A DNA stretch of 64,000 nt from the NCBI GenBank assembly GCA_036501665.1, contig DASXZW010000061.1, positions 1 to 64,000 on the forward strand, read 5' to 3'. A model generated the notes under the pieces. The model was not told the origin of the DNA and ran no database searches. It saw only the letters and a program-made list of their open reading frames with translations. The translations under genes were made by a program, and so were the position numbers. Below are positions 44,501-54,700 of this stretch, one piece after another (within the stretch, counting starts at the first letter, position 1; every line of letters begins with the position of its first letter). The DNA comes from DATAUD01 sp036501665. GTDB lineage: Bacteria > Verrucomicrobiota > Verrucomicrobiia > Limisphaerales > Palsa-1400.

Positions 44501-46250
44501 CGAAGGCGACGAGATATTGCTTGTCCTGGACTGGGACGAATCCAGTGGGTACTTTGTTGAAACTCCAGCCCGTCAGCGCGACGAGGCCGCCATAGACGAT
44601 CAATGCCGCAACGCTCTTGCGCATCACACTGGCGACACCGGCGGAGTATTTGCCCCCAGCCCACGCGAAAGCGCGGTTGAATGGACCGAAAAACCAGCCG
44701 AACGCCTTCTCCATGAAACGCGAGAGCCAGTCTTTTGGGGCATCATGATGTTTGAGCAACACGGCGCAGAGGGCAGGAGAAAGCGTCAAGGAACTAAAGG
44801 CCGAAATTACAGTGGAAATGGCAATGGTGATTGCGAATTGTTTGTAGAACTGGCCTGTGAGACCGGTGATAAAAGCCGTCGGCACAAAGACCGCGCAGAG
44901 CACCAGCGCCGTGGCGATGATGGGACTTGTGACTTCGTTCATCGCGCGCTTTGCAGCTTCAATTGGCGCGAAGCCCAGGGCGATATTACGCTCCACGTTT
45001 TCGACGACCACGATGGCGTCATCCACGACGATCCCGATGGCGAGCACCAATCCGAAGAGAGACAAGTTGTTGATTGAAAATCCCAGCGCGAGCATCACAG
45101 CGAAAGTGCCGACAAGCGACACTGGAACCGCAACGAGCGGGATGATGGAGGCGCGCCACGTTTGAAGAAAAAGAATGACAACAATAACAACGAGAAGGAT
45201 GGCTTCGAGCAGCGTGTGAACAACGGCTTCGATGGAGTGCCGGACGAAAACGGTGGGGTCATATACGACGTTGTAATCCAGACCATCTGGAAAATTCTTC
45301 TTAAGTTCCTCCATTGCGTGGCGGACATCGGTGGAGAGTTGAAGGGCGTTGGCGCCGGGAGATTGGAAAATGGGAATGGCTACGGCGGTTTTGTTGTTTA
45401 GCAGCGAGCGAAGGGCGTAGCTGTCGGCGCTGAGTTCGATTCGCGCAATGTCCTTGAGCAACGTCTTCTCGCCATTGGGACCGGTTTTGACGACGATATT
45501 GGCGAATTCCTCGGGCGAGACCAGACGGCCTTTGGCGTTGATCTGCATCTCAAAATTGACCGGCTGCGAAACCGGTTGCTTTCCAATCGCCCCGGCGGCG
45601 ACCTGGACGTTTTGTTCGCGGATGGCGGCAACCACGTCGCTGGCTGTAAGACTTCGCGCCGCAATTTTGTCCGGGTTAAGCCAGACGCGCATCGCGTAAT
45701 CGCCGGAACCGAAAAGCTGGACGTCGCCTGCGCCCTGGATTCGCGCCAGCACATCCTTGACTTGGAGCGTGGCGTAATTGCGGAGATAAACTTCGTCATA
45801 GCGGCCAGTCGGCGAGAAAAGATGCACCACCATCGTCAGATTTGGAGATTGTTTGGTGGTCGTTACGCCGAATTGGCGGACTTCCTCCGGCAGTTTGGAG
45901 AGGACTTGAGAAACGCGGTTTTGCACCTGCACCTGGGCTTTGTCAACGTCTGTGCCAAGCCGGAAGGTGACAGTCAGCGCCATTACGCCGTCGGCTGTTG
46001 CCTGGGAAAACATGTAAAGCGAATTCTCGACGCCGTTGATCGATTGCTCCAAAGGAGAGGCGACTGTTTCAGCGATGGTCTGAGGATTTGCGCCGGGATA
46101 AGTCGCGGTGACAACAATAGTCGGCGGAACAACCTCCGGGTATTCGCTGATCGGAAGGCGAAACAGCGCGATCAGCCCGACGAGGAAAATCAGCGCCGAA
46201 AGCACACCCGCGAAAATGGGGCGGCGAATGAAGAAGTGTGAAAAGTTCAT
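41595..46250 (-). CDS. RND efflux pump fused to its outer-membrane factor
   Basis: 1,551 residues in one frame. Residues 1-~1050 are an HAE1-type RND pump (AcrB/MexF family): 'RRPIFAGVLSALIFLVGLIA', transmembrane-4 'IGIVVDDAIVVVENVERNIA' with the paired Asp, and 'GLACKNAILIVEFARH' near the C-terminal membrane block. After 'YLTLMRRVAKKPADSHAHD' comes a short linker and one extra hydrophobic segment ('AIASILLVASLLAPF'). From ~1086 it is a NodT/TolC-type outer-membrane factor: 'KLTVGPDYKAPTNSF', 'WWTVFGDTNLSDLEFQALRA', 'DLSYEIDLWGRVRRGFESAR', 'DLLERRPDVAQAERQLASSN' and 'GLRL'-like barrels. The lipobox Cys is absent. Normally these are two genes; here pump and channel are one polypeptide, tethered through the extra segment. 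It follows the membrane-fusion protein gene after 41 bp. Confidence 0.88.
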   Translation of the reverse strand: MNFSHFFIRRPIFAGVLSALIFLVGLIALFRLPISEYPEVVPPTIVVTATYPGANPQTIAETVASPLEQSINGVENSLYMFSQATADGVMALTVTFRLGTDVDKAQVQVQNRVSQVLSKLPEEVRQFGVTTTKQSPNLTMVVHLFSPTGRYDEVYLRNYATLQVKDVLARIQGAGDVQLFGSGDYAMRVWLNPDKIAARSLTASDVVAAIREQNVQVAAGAIGKQPVSQPVNFEMQINAKGRLVSPEEFANIVVKTGPNGEKTLLKDIARIELSADSYALRSLLNNKTAVAIPIFQSPGANALQLSTDVRHAMEELKKNFPDGLDYNVVYDPTVFVRHSIEAVVHTLLEAILLVVIVVILFLQTWRASIIPLVAVPVSLVGTFAVMLALGFSINNLSLFGLVLAIGIVVDDAIVVVENVERNIALGFAPIEAAKRAMNEVTSPIIATALVLCAVFVPTAFITGLTGQFYKQFAITIAISTVISAFSSLTLSPALCAVLLKHHDAPKDWLSRFMEKAFGWFFGPFNRAFAWAGGKYSAGVASVMRKSVAALIVYGGLVALTGWSFNKVPTGFVPVQDKQYLVAFAQLPDAASLDRTEAVIRHMSDIGLKQPGVESAVAFPGLSISGFSVSPNEGIVFFCLKPFEERESANLSGPAIANALNQQFSGIQDAFILTVPPPPVNGLGSIGGFKLYVEDRADLGFDALYQNLQGVVGKSYQTPGLSSVFSTFTVNVPQLDADIDRVKAKQEGVPLQNLFETMQIYLGSLYVNDFNRFGRTYQVVAQADAQFRDRPEDITRLKTRNDRGQMVPLGAVVKVTETHGPNRALRYNGYPAAEINGGPAPGYSSGQAEAIMNKIATETLPKGMTYEWTELTYQRVLAGNSAIYVYPLCILLVFLVLAAQYESLRLPLAIILIVPMCLLFAITGVWLKGGDNNIFTQIGLIVLVGLACKNAILIVEFARHIQEEQGHSAFDAAVEASRLRLRPILMTSIAFIAGVFPLVVAHGAGSEMRQAMGVAVFAGMIGVTLFGLFLTPVFYLTLMRRVAKKPADSHAHDPKTPSIGAAGAAGAIASILLVASLLAPFSSQAGKLTVGPDYKAPTNSFPQNYKATELGQWKEGHPLDNVPKGTWWTVFGDTNLSDLEFQALRANQNLKAAIARVDQARATARVARADLLPNLSLDPSFNRQRYSPNQEPNFGAITANTWSTPLDLSYEIDLWGRVRRGFESARADAQGSVAAFANVLLTLQSDVAENYFELRALDAEIATVSGTVDLRKEQVRLVKSRFNGGIGNDLDIARAETELATTEAEAASLAQRRAELENGIAILVGSNPAAFHLTALEGDWNPQPPQIPAGLPGDLLERRPDVAQAERQLASSNAKIGVAKGAFFPVLTLTGSGGFLSADVDTLFNWNSHTWSIGPSLTLPIFTGGRNRANLQRSKAAYEESVANYRQQVLIAFGEVENSLSGIRHLEDQSLAQQRAVTNARRATELATNRYRSGIVSYIEVVDASRDALQAERGNAQLTGQRLIAAVQLVKALGGGWNNLALGNFARASVSR

Positions 46251-46291
46251 ACTATGGATCGGTTGGTGTTTTGATTGGCGTTGGGAGCTAA

Positions 46292-47470
46292 TCAGCGACT
46301 GGCCACCTTGATTTTGCCGTCATCGGCCATTTGATCCTGCGGAGTTACAGGCATTCCGGGACGAATGCGTTCCATTCCGTTCACAATGATTTTGTCGCCC
46401 GATGACAGACCGGATCGGATGATGCGTTTGCCGTCCACGGCCGGACCGAGTTTCACGGCGGTGTAGGTCACGGTATTCGATGCGCTAAGAGTCAATACAT
46501 ATTTCTGGGCCTGGTCGGTCCCAATGGCTTTTTCGGACACGAGCATTGCTGTATGTCGCGCGCTTAAAGGAATTCGAATCCGCGCGAATAAACCGGGCAC
46601 GATCTTCCCATCGTCGTTCGAGAACACACCGCGCAAAAGGATGCTGCCTGTGTTTCGATCCACACGATTATCAAAGGATTCGATATGTCCGGCATGGGAA
46701 AAACCGGTTTCATCGGCGAGTTGAAGATCAATGGGGATTTGGCCGTTGCTGCCGGTCTCAAGTTTTTTGGCTTGGGCCAAAGCATTGAATTTGAGCAGCG
46801 AATCTTCGTCGATGTCTGCGTAAACATACACGGGATTTACGGAGACCAGCGTGGTCAGCACTGAAGCGGCCCCGGAACCGCCGGTAACGTAATTGCCCAC
46901 AGTCAAAAGCGCCCGGCTGACCCGGCCATCAATGGGCGCGCGGACCTGGGTATAATCCAAATCAAGCTTCGCGAAATCGCGGGCTGCCGAGGCTGCTTCG
47001 AGGGCGGCTTTGGCCTCATGAAAGCGAGCCACGCGGGCGTCGGAGTCCTCGGTCGAGATGGCTTTGCTGGCCAGGAGGTCGGCGGCGCGGTCGGATTCGC
47101 GCTTGGCGTTTTCCAATTGCACCTCAGCGCTTTCAGCCTGCGCTTGAAGCTGATTGAACGACGCCTGCAACCAGCGTGGGTCGATGACGAAGAGCACGTC
47201 GCCCTTTTTCACCAATTGCCCCGATTGAAACCGCACCTCTTGAATATAGCCAGAGACGCGGGGACGGACTTCGACGGATTCCACGGCTTCGGTGCGACCG
47301 GTAAATTCGTCCCATTCGACCAATTCCTTTTGTTCCACAGGTGCGACCGTCACCGGAGGGGGCGGCGCCTGCTGTTGAACAGCCTTGGCGCCGCAACCGG
47401 CAGCGAGGATTGTCAACAACCCGGCGACCGTCGCGGTTTTCGCGAAACTTAAAGCGTTCTTTAACATCAT
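46292..47470 (-). CDS. RND efflux membrane-fusion (periplasmic adaptor) lipoprotein
   Basis: 392 residues. A lipoprotein signal peptide with lipobox 'LAAGC' is followed by the MFP pattern: 'TVAPVEQKELVEWDEFTGRT', 'RVSGYIQEVRFQSGQLVKKG', 'DVLFVIDPRWLQASFNQLQA' (lipoyl half), a coiled hairpin with 'AESAEVQLENAKRESDRAA', then 'LDLDYTQVRAPIDGRVSRAL' (second lipoyl half) and 'GLSSGDKIIVNGMERIRPGM'. It links the inner RND pump to the outer channel, here part of the same polypeptide as the channel. Two adjacent ATGs lie at 47470 and 47467; no clear Shine-Dalgarno precedes them. Confidence 0.93.
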   Translation of the reverse strand: MMLKNALSFAKTATVAGLLTILAAGCGAKAVQQQAPPPPVTVAPVEQKELVEWDEFTGRTEAVESVEVRPRVSGYIQEVRFQSGQLVKKGDVLFVIDPRWLQASFNQLQAQAESAEVQLENAKRESDRAADLLASKAISTEDSDARVARFHEAKAALEAASAARDFAKLDLDYTQVRAPIDGRVSRALLTVGNYVTGGSGAASVLTTLVSVNPVYVYADIDEDSLLKFNALAQAKKLETGSNGQIPIDLQLADETGFSHAGHIESFDNRVDRNTGSILLRGVFSNDDGKIVPGLFARIRIPLSARHTAMLVSEKAIGTDQAQKYVLTLSASNTVTYTAVKLGPAVDGKRIIRSGLSSGDKIIVNGMERIRPGMPVTPQDQMADDGKIKVASR

Positions 47471-47517
47471 AATTTTAAAGGTTTAATTCTTTGTTTGAAA
47501 GTTGGCCGGGCGATCTC

Positions 47518-47793
47518 TCATGCGGCAAATGTCCGGGAAACCGAAGCCAGCACGGAACGCTGACGGGCTGACCATGCGGCGGCCTGTTGGACTTTTTCCT
47601 CTGCCAACGCGGGCAGCACAAGGGTCGGTACAGGAGTAAGCGAGGCCAGGGCATCCGCTTCATTGACAGCCTGGGTCACAAGCCGCAACCCTACTGCCGC
47701 GTATTCCGCGCTCAACTGATAGATAAGCTCGTATTTGAGCTTTTCCCTCAAATATTTAACTGACTGGTCAATTCTTTGTTTGACGTTTTTCAT
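47518..47793 (-). CDS. Small helical protein between tetR and the efflux operon
   Basis: 91 residues, predicted mainly helical: 'QRIDQSVKYLREKLKYELIY', 'AAVGLRLVTQAVNEADALAS', 'LPALAEEKVQQAAAWSARQR'. I do not recognise a family. It lies between tetR (33 bp after its stop) and the membrane-fusion gene (47 bp before it), same strand, so it is probably in the operon. Its first codons carry one of two near-identical operator-like sites (47756-47774), which means that either this gene is translated across an operator or its annotation is doubtful. Confidence 0.55.
   Translation of the reverse strand: MKNVKQRIDQSVKYLREKLKYELIYQLSAEYAAVGLRLVTQAVNEADALASLTPVPTLVLPALAEEKVQQAAAWSARQRSVLASVSRTFAA
47756..47774 (-). 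promoter_or_regulatory. Candidate TetR operator, site 2
   Basis: Plus-strand TTAACTGACTGGTCAATTC. It matches site 1 (48483-48501) at 16 of 19 positions and contains the TGAC-N2-GTCA half-symmetric core. It sits inside the first codons of the 91-residue gene, about 290 bp upstream of the membrane-fusion gene. Confidence 0.5.
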
Positions 47794-47826
47794 GCGTGTT
47801 ATCTTTCTTTGCTGTGTAAAGTATGT

Positions 47827-48432
47827 TTAGGCTGAAACTGTCTTCGCCCCGATGTAATCCATGATCGTGGCTTCCATTCCCTCTAAGACTTTCAAATCAT
47901 TTTGAACCCTGGCTTCAAGCAGCATCCCGAGAATCAGCGATTGGAGAGTGAACGATGCCATGACCGGGTCTTTCGTCGTGGCAGAACCTTCGCGAACGGC
48001 GTCGGCAATGGCGCTTTCCATATACTTTCTTTTCGCGTTCATCAAATGCTCCATCATCACGCGAATTTTCTCATCCTGGGTCGCTGTCTCGCTTCCGACG
48101 CTGGCAAAAGGGCACCCGCAAACATGCCCGTATTTCTCCGCCGTTTGCTTTTGCATGTCGTAAATGTGCCTGCATAAAAGATGGATTCTCTCCAGCGGCG
48201 CCACCTGGGAGGAAAAAATACGATCCAACTCTGGGCGAGTCTCCTTCCACGCCTCTTCGTAAGCCGCTACAACCAAGTCTGCCTTCGAAGGGAAAAAGTG
48301 GTAGAAACTGCCTTTGTTGATTCCCGCGCGCTTGCAAATATCATCGACGCTCACGGAACCGTAACTGTTGTCCCAAATGAGATCGAAGCCCACTTGAAGC
48401 AGCTTTTCCTTTGTTTCACTCGTCTTTTTCAT
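47827..48432 (-). CDS. TetR-family transcriptional regulator
   Basis: 201 residues. The N-terminal helix-turn-helix is 'TKEKLLQVGFDLIWDNSYGS', 'VSVDDICKRAGINKGSFYHF' and 'FPSKADLVVAAYEEAW'. The ligand-binding part is helical, with 'HVCGCPFASVGSETATQDEK' and 'SLILGMLLEARVQNDLKVLE', like the YcdC/AcrR-type group that binds small lipophiles. First gene of the efflux locus; likely represses it and itself through the two matching sites at 48483-48501 and 47756-47774, until a substrate binds. Confidence 0.92.
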   Translation of the reverse strand: MKKTSETKEKLLQVGFDLIWDNSYGSVSVDDICKRAGINKGSFYHFFPSKADLVVAAYEEAWKETRPELDRIFSSQVAPLERIHLLCRHIYDMQKQTAEKYGHVCGCPFASVGSETATQDEKIRVMMEHLMNAKRKYMESAIADAVREGSATTKDPVMASFTLQSLILGMLLEARVQNDLKVLEGMEATIMDYIGAKTVSA

Positions 48433-48747
48433 TCCTTAATCTCTTTCTGGCGCTTCCGATTACGCAAACATCGTCGCATTACTTAACTGACTAGTCAACT
48501 TCTTTTTTAAAAAATACTGCTTTTATGGGCCTATGCCTTCTCGCAGGACGACCAAATCCGCGCAAGCAGCTTCGACGAACGGCAGGTGCGGAAGCAGAAA
48601 CTTGCTGCGAAAAGCCTTGCAAGAACGCAGGCGCAGTAAGAGAATCCCGAATGTCAGCCCGAGCCATTCGTTCGTAAGAATCGATGGTGAATCTCTGCTT
48701 AGGATTGAGCGCCTGCGCATTGTGCTGAATTTGTCCGCCCTGACAAT
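48433..48747. other. Intergenic between tetR and the giant mosaic protein gene
   Basis: The tetR side holds operator site 1. A plus-strand frame from ATG 48533 to 48751 overlaps the next start by 4 bp, but its residues look non-coding (Arg/Ser-rich, no motif), so it is not called. No hairpin was found. It must contain divergent promoters. Confidence 0.45.
48483..48501 (-). promoter_or_regulatory. Candidate TetR operator, site 1
   Basis: Plus-strand TTAACTGACTAGTCAACTT, with a 10-bp perfect palindrome TGACTAGTCA. It lies about 50 bp upstream of tetR. Read on the minus strand it contains TTGACT, a possible -35 element, so bound repressor would block the tetR promoter. Confidence 0.55.
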
Positions 48748-51700
48748 ATGAATGCCAAGCTTGCCGCCATCCTGTCCCTCATTGCGATCACAATGCGCGG
48801 GTTTGCCCAAACCCCTGGAACTCAATTATGGGATTTCCCAGCGAACGGGAGCATAGGATCTGCTCCAGCCATCGCCGCGGATGGCACGATTTATTTTGGG
48901 ACCGATGCGCAGACGTTATATGCCGTGACGGCGAACGGAGTTACGAAATGGGCTTACCCAACCGGCGGAGCAGTTCGGTCCGGTCCGTCAATTGGCAGCG
49001 ATGGCGCAATTTATTTCGGCGCGGAAGACGGTCGTGTCTATGCTCTTAACCCAGACGGAACTCTTCGTTGGTCGTTTGCAGTTGGCGGATTTTCGGACGC
49101 CTCAACAGCGTTGGGCACGAACGGCACAGTGTATTACGCCGCCGGCGATGGGAATCTTTACGCCATTTCAACGAACGGAACCAAGCTCTGGTCATTCAAC
49201 GCTGGAGTCACCCACACATGCTCGCCTGTGGTGGGAGCAGACGGGACGATTTATACAGGTTCGCTCAACGACGCGGTTTACGCATTGAACACAAACGGTG
49301 TCCAGAAGTGGAGCGCGTCTTTGAACGGAATAGTTGGCGGGCTGGCCCTTGGAGAAAACGGAACGATTTATGTCGTAACCGGCGTCGGGGACATGAAGCT
49401 ATACGCGCTTGGCACGAACGGCGCGATACTTTGGTCATTCCAATCCGGGGGAAACATTTTTGGTGTTCCGTCCGTCGGACCCGACGGAACGATTTACTTT
49501 GGATCTGCCAACCAAAAACTTTACGCGGTGCAGGCGAACGGCACGGAAAAGTGGGAATTTGCGACCGGCGATGACGTTCAATCGACGGCGGCGATCGCCA
49601 GCGATGGAACGGTTTATTTCGATTCCGATGACGGCAAACTTTACGCGTTGAATTCCGCCGGGAGTAACATCTGGACCTTCAACGCCGGCAGCGCCGCGCT
49701 TTCCTCGCCGGTGATCCGTCCAGACGGGTCTATCTGTTTCGGGGCGTTTAACGGCAAACTTTTTGCAGTTTCCGGTTCGGCCGGTCCGGCATCCGGTCAA
49801 TGGCCGATGTTTCAACGCGACCCGCAGCACACCGGCAATTTCGGGCAGTCGTTGCCACCCCGCGTCGAATTGGTCAGCCCCACGGACTACGCCGTTTTCC
49901 AGCACGGCGCCCCGATCCCGATAACTGCCGCCGCTTCCGCCTTTGCAACAAATGTTTCGCGAGTGAACTTCTACCTCGACGCCGCTTTGGTGGGAACTGC
50001 GACCAATGCGCCGTTCAGCATTACGTTGTCAAATGCGACCGTGGGGAGCCACAATCTCACTGCCCAGGCCACCGACGCTCTTGGCCGCACGGGCGAATCG
50101 TCGATAGTGCAGGTTTATGTCGTAACACGGCTGACCGTAGGATTGACAGCCCCGACCAATGGCGCTGAGATTTTCGAACCGCAAAGCGTGGTTGTCTCCG
50201 CTGCCGTCACAGACCTCGATGCTGCTGTTACGAATGTTCAGTTTTTTGCCGGCACCAATTTGATCGGGATGACAACTTCCCCGCCGTATAGCGTAATTTG
50301 GACAAATCTTCTTGTCGGCCCGCAGGTTCTTTCGGCGAGCGCTTCTGACACCTTGGGCGGGTTGGTGGTTTCAGATCCGGTAACAGTTACGTTTTACCCG
50401 TCGAACGCAGTCATCGCGCAGAACCAGGCTTACAGCACTTCGGAGGACACGGCGTTGAACGTGGCGGCGCCCGGGGTGCTGACCAATGATGTGAATCGCA
50501 ACCCAACACCGGCGAGCGCGATGGTCATAACTGGTCCACTGCATGGCACATTGAATCTCAACGCCGACGGATCATTTCTTTACACGCCTGCGTCATTGTT
50601 CAACGGCTCGGACTCTTTCACCTACGAGGCGTTTTCCGGCAGCGTCATCAGTGCGCCCGCGACCGTCCAAATTACGGTGACGCCGGTGGGCCATTTGCCA
50701 GTGGCACAACCCGCCACGAATACATTGGCTGAGAATAGCCAGACAAATATTGTTCTTAGAGGCACAGATGTTGATGGCAAGTCGCTCACATTCTTGACGC
50801 TGACGCAGCCGATTCACGGCTATTTCTATTCGACAAGTCAAACAAGCAATTCGATGTCGATTATTTATACGCCGACGCCGAATTACTTCGGCCCGGACAG
50901 CTTTACGTTTGCCGTGAACGACGGAACCGTCACGTCACTTCCGGCGACTGTCAGTATTAACATTACAGAAGTGCCGACTGCGCCTGTTGCGAACAACGAT
51001 GATTACTCGGTGGTCATCAACACGCCGTTGACTGTCTCTGCCGGGTTGGGAGTGTTAGGAAATGATTTTGATCCGAACGGCGGGGCGATCGCGGCGTATC
51101 TAGTCAGCGCGCCATCCAACGGCACGCTGAATCTGAGCACCAATGGCTCGTTTACTTACACGCCGAATGCCGGATTTGTGGGCTATGATTATTTCACTTA
51201 TTCGGTCAGCAACCTGAGCCTCGGCAGCGGCTCTGCCACAGTTAGCCTGGATGTCGGAAATGAGCGATGGGACGACCAGTTCGGCACGTCTGGTTTTGCC
51301 GAGCAGGTCAACGCAATTTCCGTGGCATCCAACGGCGATATTTATATGGGCGGGGCAACAACTCGCTCGCGCGGCTATGGCGGTATCGCGCGTTGGGATG
51401 GACGTATCTGGAATCCGGTGGGCAACCGTGCGTTAAACGGCGTCAACGGCACCATCAATGCGCTTGCATGGCAGGGAAGTTCGTTGGTGGCAGGCGGCAG
51501 CTTCACCGAGGCGGGAGGAAGGCCCGCACTTGCTTTGGCGCGATGGGACGGCCAAGCGTGGACGAATATTGGAGGAGGCGTGAATGGAGGAATCAGAGCC
51601 TTGGCTGTCAGCGGAACCAATTTATACATTGGCGGATCCTTCAATGGCGCGGGAAACCAGCGCGCGGCCAACATCGCGCGTTGGGACGGAACAAACTGGT

Positions 51701-54700
51701 TCGATATCAGCGGCGGCGTGAATGGCCCGGTGGATGCCATTGCCGCAGCGACCAACGGCGATATTTACGTTGGGGGCGAGTTCACAACTGCGGGCAATTT
51801 GACAGTTAATGGCTTCGCGGTTTGCGTGGGCGGCGAATGGAACTCGCTTGGATTCGGTTCAGGGGAAACGGTGAAGGCTTTGGTCATTCGGGATGGGCAG
51901 CTTTACGCGAGCGGCAGCTTTACCAACATCGGCGGGATAACGGCTTCTAATGTCGCCCGATGGGACGGAACGCAATGGTCCGCGTTGGGAAGCGGTCTGG
52001 CCGGCGGCAATATTGATGCGCTGGTATTTAAAGACGGTCAACTGTATGCCGGGCAAGGGGTGACGCAACAAGGCGGTTCCACACCGACCGAGATTTTCAA
52101 GTGGGATGGCACGAACTGGTCCGCGCTCCCACAAGGGTTGGTTGCGCAAAATTACTCCGGTGTCTTTGCTTTGGCGGCCACGGAAAACAAGCTCCTGGCG
52201 GGAGGCGTATTTACGAAAGCCGGTTCGGCGGTTGTCGATTACATCGCGTCGTGGGATGGACAGAATTGGGGCGCGTTGAACAACGGGTTGGGAGGAAATG
52301 ACGTTTTTAGCGTCGCGGCGCAGGGAACAAACGTCTATCTCGGCGGAGATTTCACATCAGCGGCTGGAACGCCGGTCAACAGAATCGCCCGATGGGACGG
52401 AGCGCACTGGTGGCCGCTGGGCAGCGCCACAAACAACGGAGTGAACCAAACCGTTAATACGATCGCTCAGTCGGCGTCGGGCGGAATCTATGTTGGCGGC
52501 GGATTTACGCAGGCAGGCGGCGTGACGGCCAATTATGTCGCGCAATGGAATGGGACAAATTGGGCCTCGCTCGGCAATGGAGCGTCAAACGGTTTCAATG
52601 GAGCTGTAAATGCGCTTCTAGTTAATTCATCGGGCGAATTATTTGCGGGCGGCAGTTTTACTCAGGCGGGCGGAATTGCGGCCACTAACATCGCCATGTG
52701 GAATGGGCAGACATGGTCACCGATGGCAACCGGGCTTAAAGGGATTGTTCTCTCTCTCGCTTCGCAGGGAACCGACCTTTATGCCGGGGGCACATTTTCA
52801 ACTGCAAGCGGTCTTACCGTCAACAACGTAGCGCGCTGGGATGGCTCAAAATGGAACGCCATTGGCGCGGGCATCGGCACGTCATTCCCTCAGATCATGG
52901 TCCACGCGCTGGCCACGAGAGGCTCGGAGATATTTGCGGGCTGCTCATCCAGCAGCGGAACCGGGGTGACAGCGCCTTTTGTTGTGCGCTGGGATGGGGC
53001 GAACTGGACGGAGGTTGCCTCCAATTTGACAATGCCCGGCGCTACTGTGTCGATTCGCGCTCTGGACGTTGTTGGAAACGATCTTTATGCGGGCGGCATA
53101 TTTACGATGATCAATTCCTTGAGCACGGCGTCTGTGGCGCGCTGGGATGGAACAAATTGGTTCCCGCTTGGAACAGGGATTCAAGGCAATGATCCGATAG
53201 TCTATGCGCTGGCGTCGCAGGGGAATGAATTGCTGGCGGGCGGCTCCTTCAACGTGGCCGGCGCGAAACCCTCGACACTGTTTGGCCGCTGGCTTCTCAC
53301 GGATGTGCCACCGGTCGTGCAAATCCAAAGTCCTGCATCGGGAACGGTCTTCACAGTTGGAACGAACATCGATCTCAGCGTTTTGTTAAGCGCACCGGGC
53401 GGATCAATAACCCAGGTTGCCTATTACACGGGCGCGAATCTGATCGGCGCGAGTTCTAATCCGCCTTTTTCGCTCACTTGGAGCAATGTGTTCACGGGCA
53501 ATTACACCCTCTATGCCTATGCCACGGATAGCTCGGGTCAAACCACAATTTCCGCGCCGGTACAAATAACTGTTGTGCCGCCTGTTGGCGACCTTCCTCC
53601 CACCGTGAGCATCACCAGCCCCGCAAACAATACGAAATTCCCTACCGGCCAAAACATCTCAATCGCGGCGACTGCCTCGGATTCCGACGGCTCAATCCGG
53701 CAGGTGGCATTCTACGAGGATGGTTTACTCATCGGTGTTGCGACCAATGCCCCTTACTCAGTTGTCTGGAGCAATAGCGTTCAAAATGATTACACCATCA
53801 GCGCAGTCGCGATGGATAACCTTGGCGCCACCAACACATCCACAATCCAATTAACATTGGAATCCCCGCCTGTAGTCTATGTTGATGAACCGCTGGAAGG
53901 TCAGCAATACACTGCGCCTACGCTTGTTATCCTGGAAGCCAACGCCAACGAGGATGTAGGATCGATCGTGCGTGTGGACTTTTACACGAATGGCGTCCTC
54001 TTCGCCACCGCAAATCAGGCCAGTTCGCCCGAATATAGTTACCGATGGAACAACGCCCCTATCGGAAACTATTCGATAACCGCGTTGGCGGTGGATAGCT
54101 TTGGTTTCAGCACACTTTCCATCCCCGTGCAATTTTCGGTGGTCTCCTCGAATGCCCCGCCGCTCGTATCAATTACCAATCCCATTTCTGGAGCGACCTA
54201 CTCCGCGCCGACCAATATTGTGATTACTGTGAACACAACCGATTCCGATGGCATTCAGTCGGTTCAACTCTATACTTACACTTCGCTACTTGCCACGCTC
54301 ACGAACCCTCCGTTCGTTTTCGTGGTCCGCAATCTTACGGACAGCACCTATTGCCTGAACGCAAAAGCGACCGACAATCGCGGTGGTGTTGGAGTTTCCG
54401 CCCAAGTGTGCGTCACCGTCACTAACGACCCTTCCCGCATGCCAAAATATAATATTACGGACCTTGGAGCGGTGATTGGCGGGGCAAGCGGAGCTTCGGG
54501 AATAAATAGCAACGGAGTCGTCGTTGGCGGCGTCACAATATCCCCCGCGACATCGAGGCCGTTCATTTACAGCAACGGCGTTGTGACAATATTACCGCTA
54601 TTTCCGGGAGGCGTCGGCCTTGGAGGCAGCGGCGTCGCATCGGCAATTAATGACTCGGGCGAAGTGACCGGCAACGCTGCAGATGGCAGCGGATACGGCC

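Noticed and set aside
43098..45077. Plus-strand frames of up to 255 codons
   Set aside because: Shadows of the RND fusion gene.
48533..48751. 72-codon plus-strand frame overlapping the next start by 4 bp
   Set aside because: The overlap looks operon-like, but the residues are Arg/Ser-rich without any motif. Not strong enough to call.
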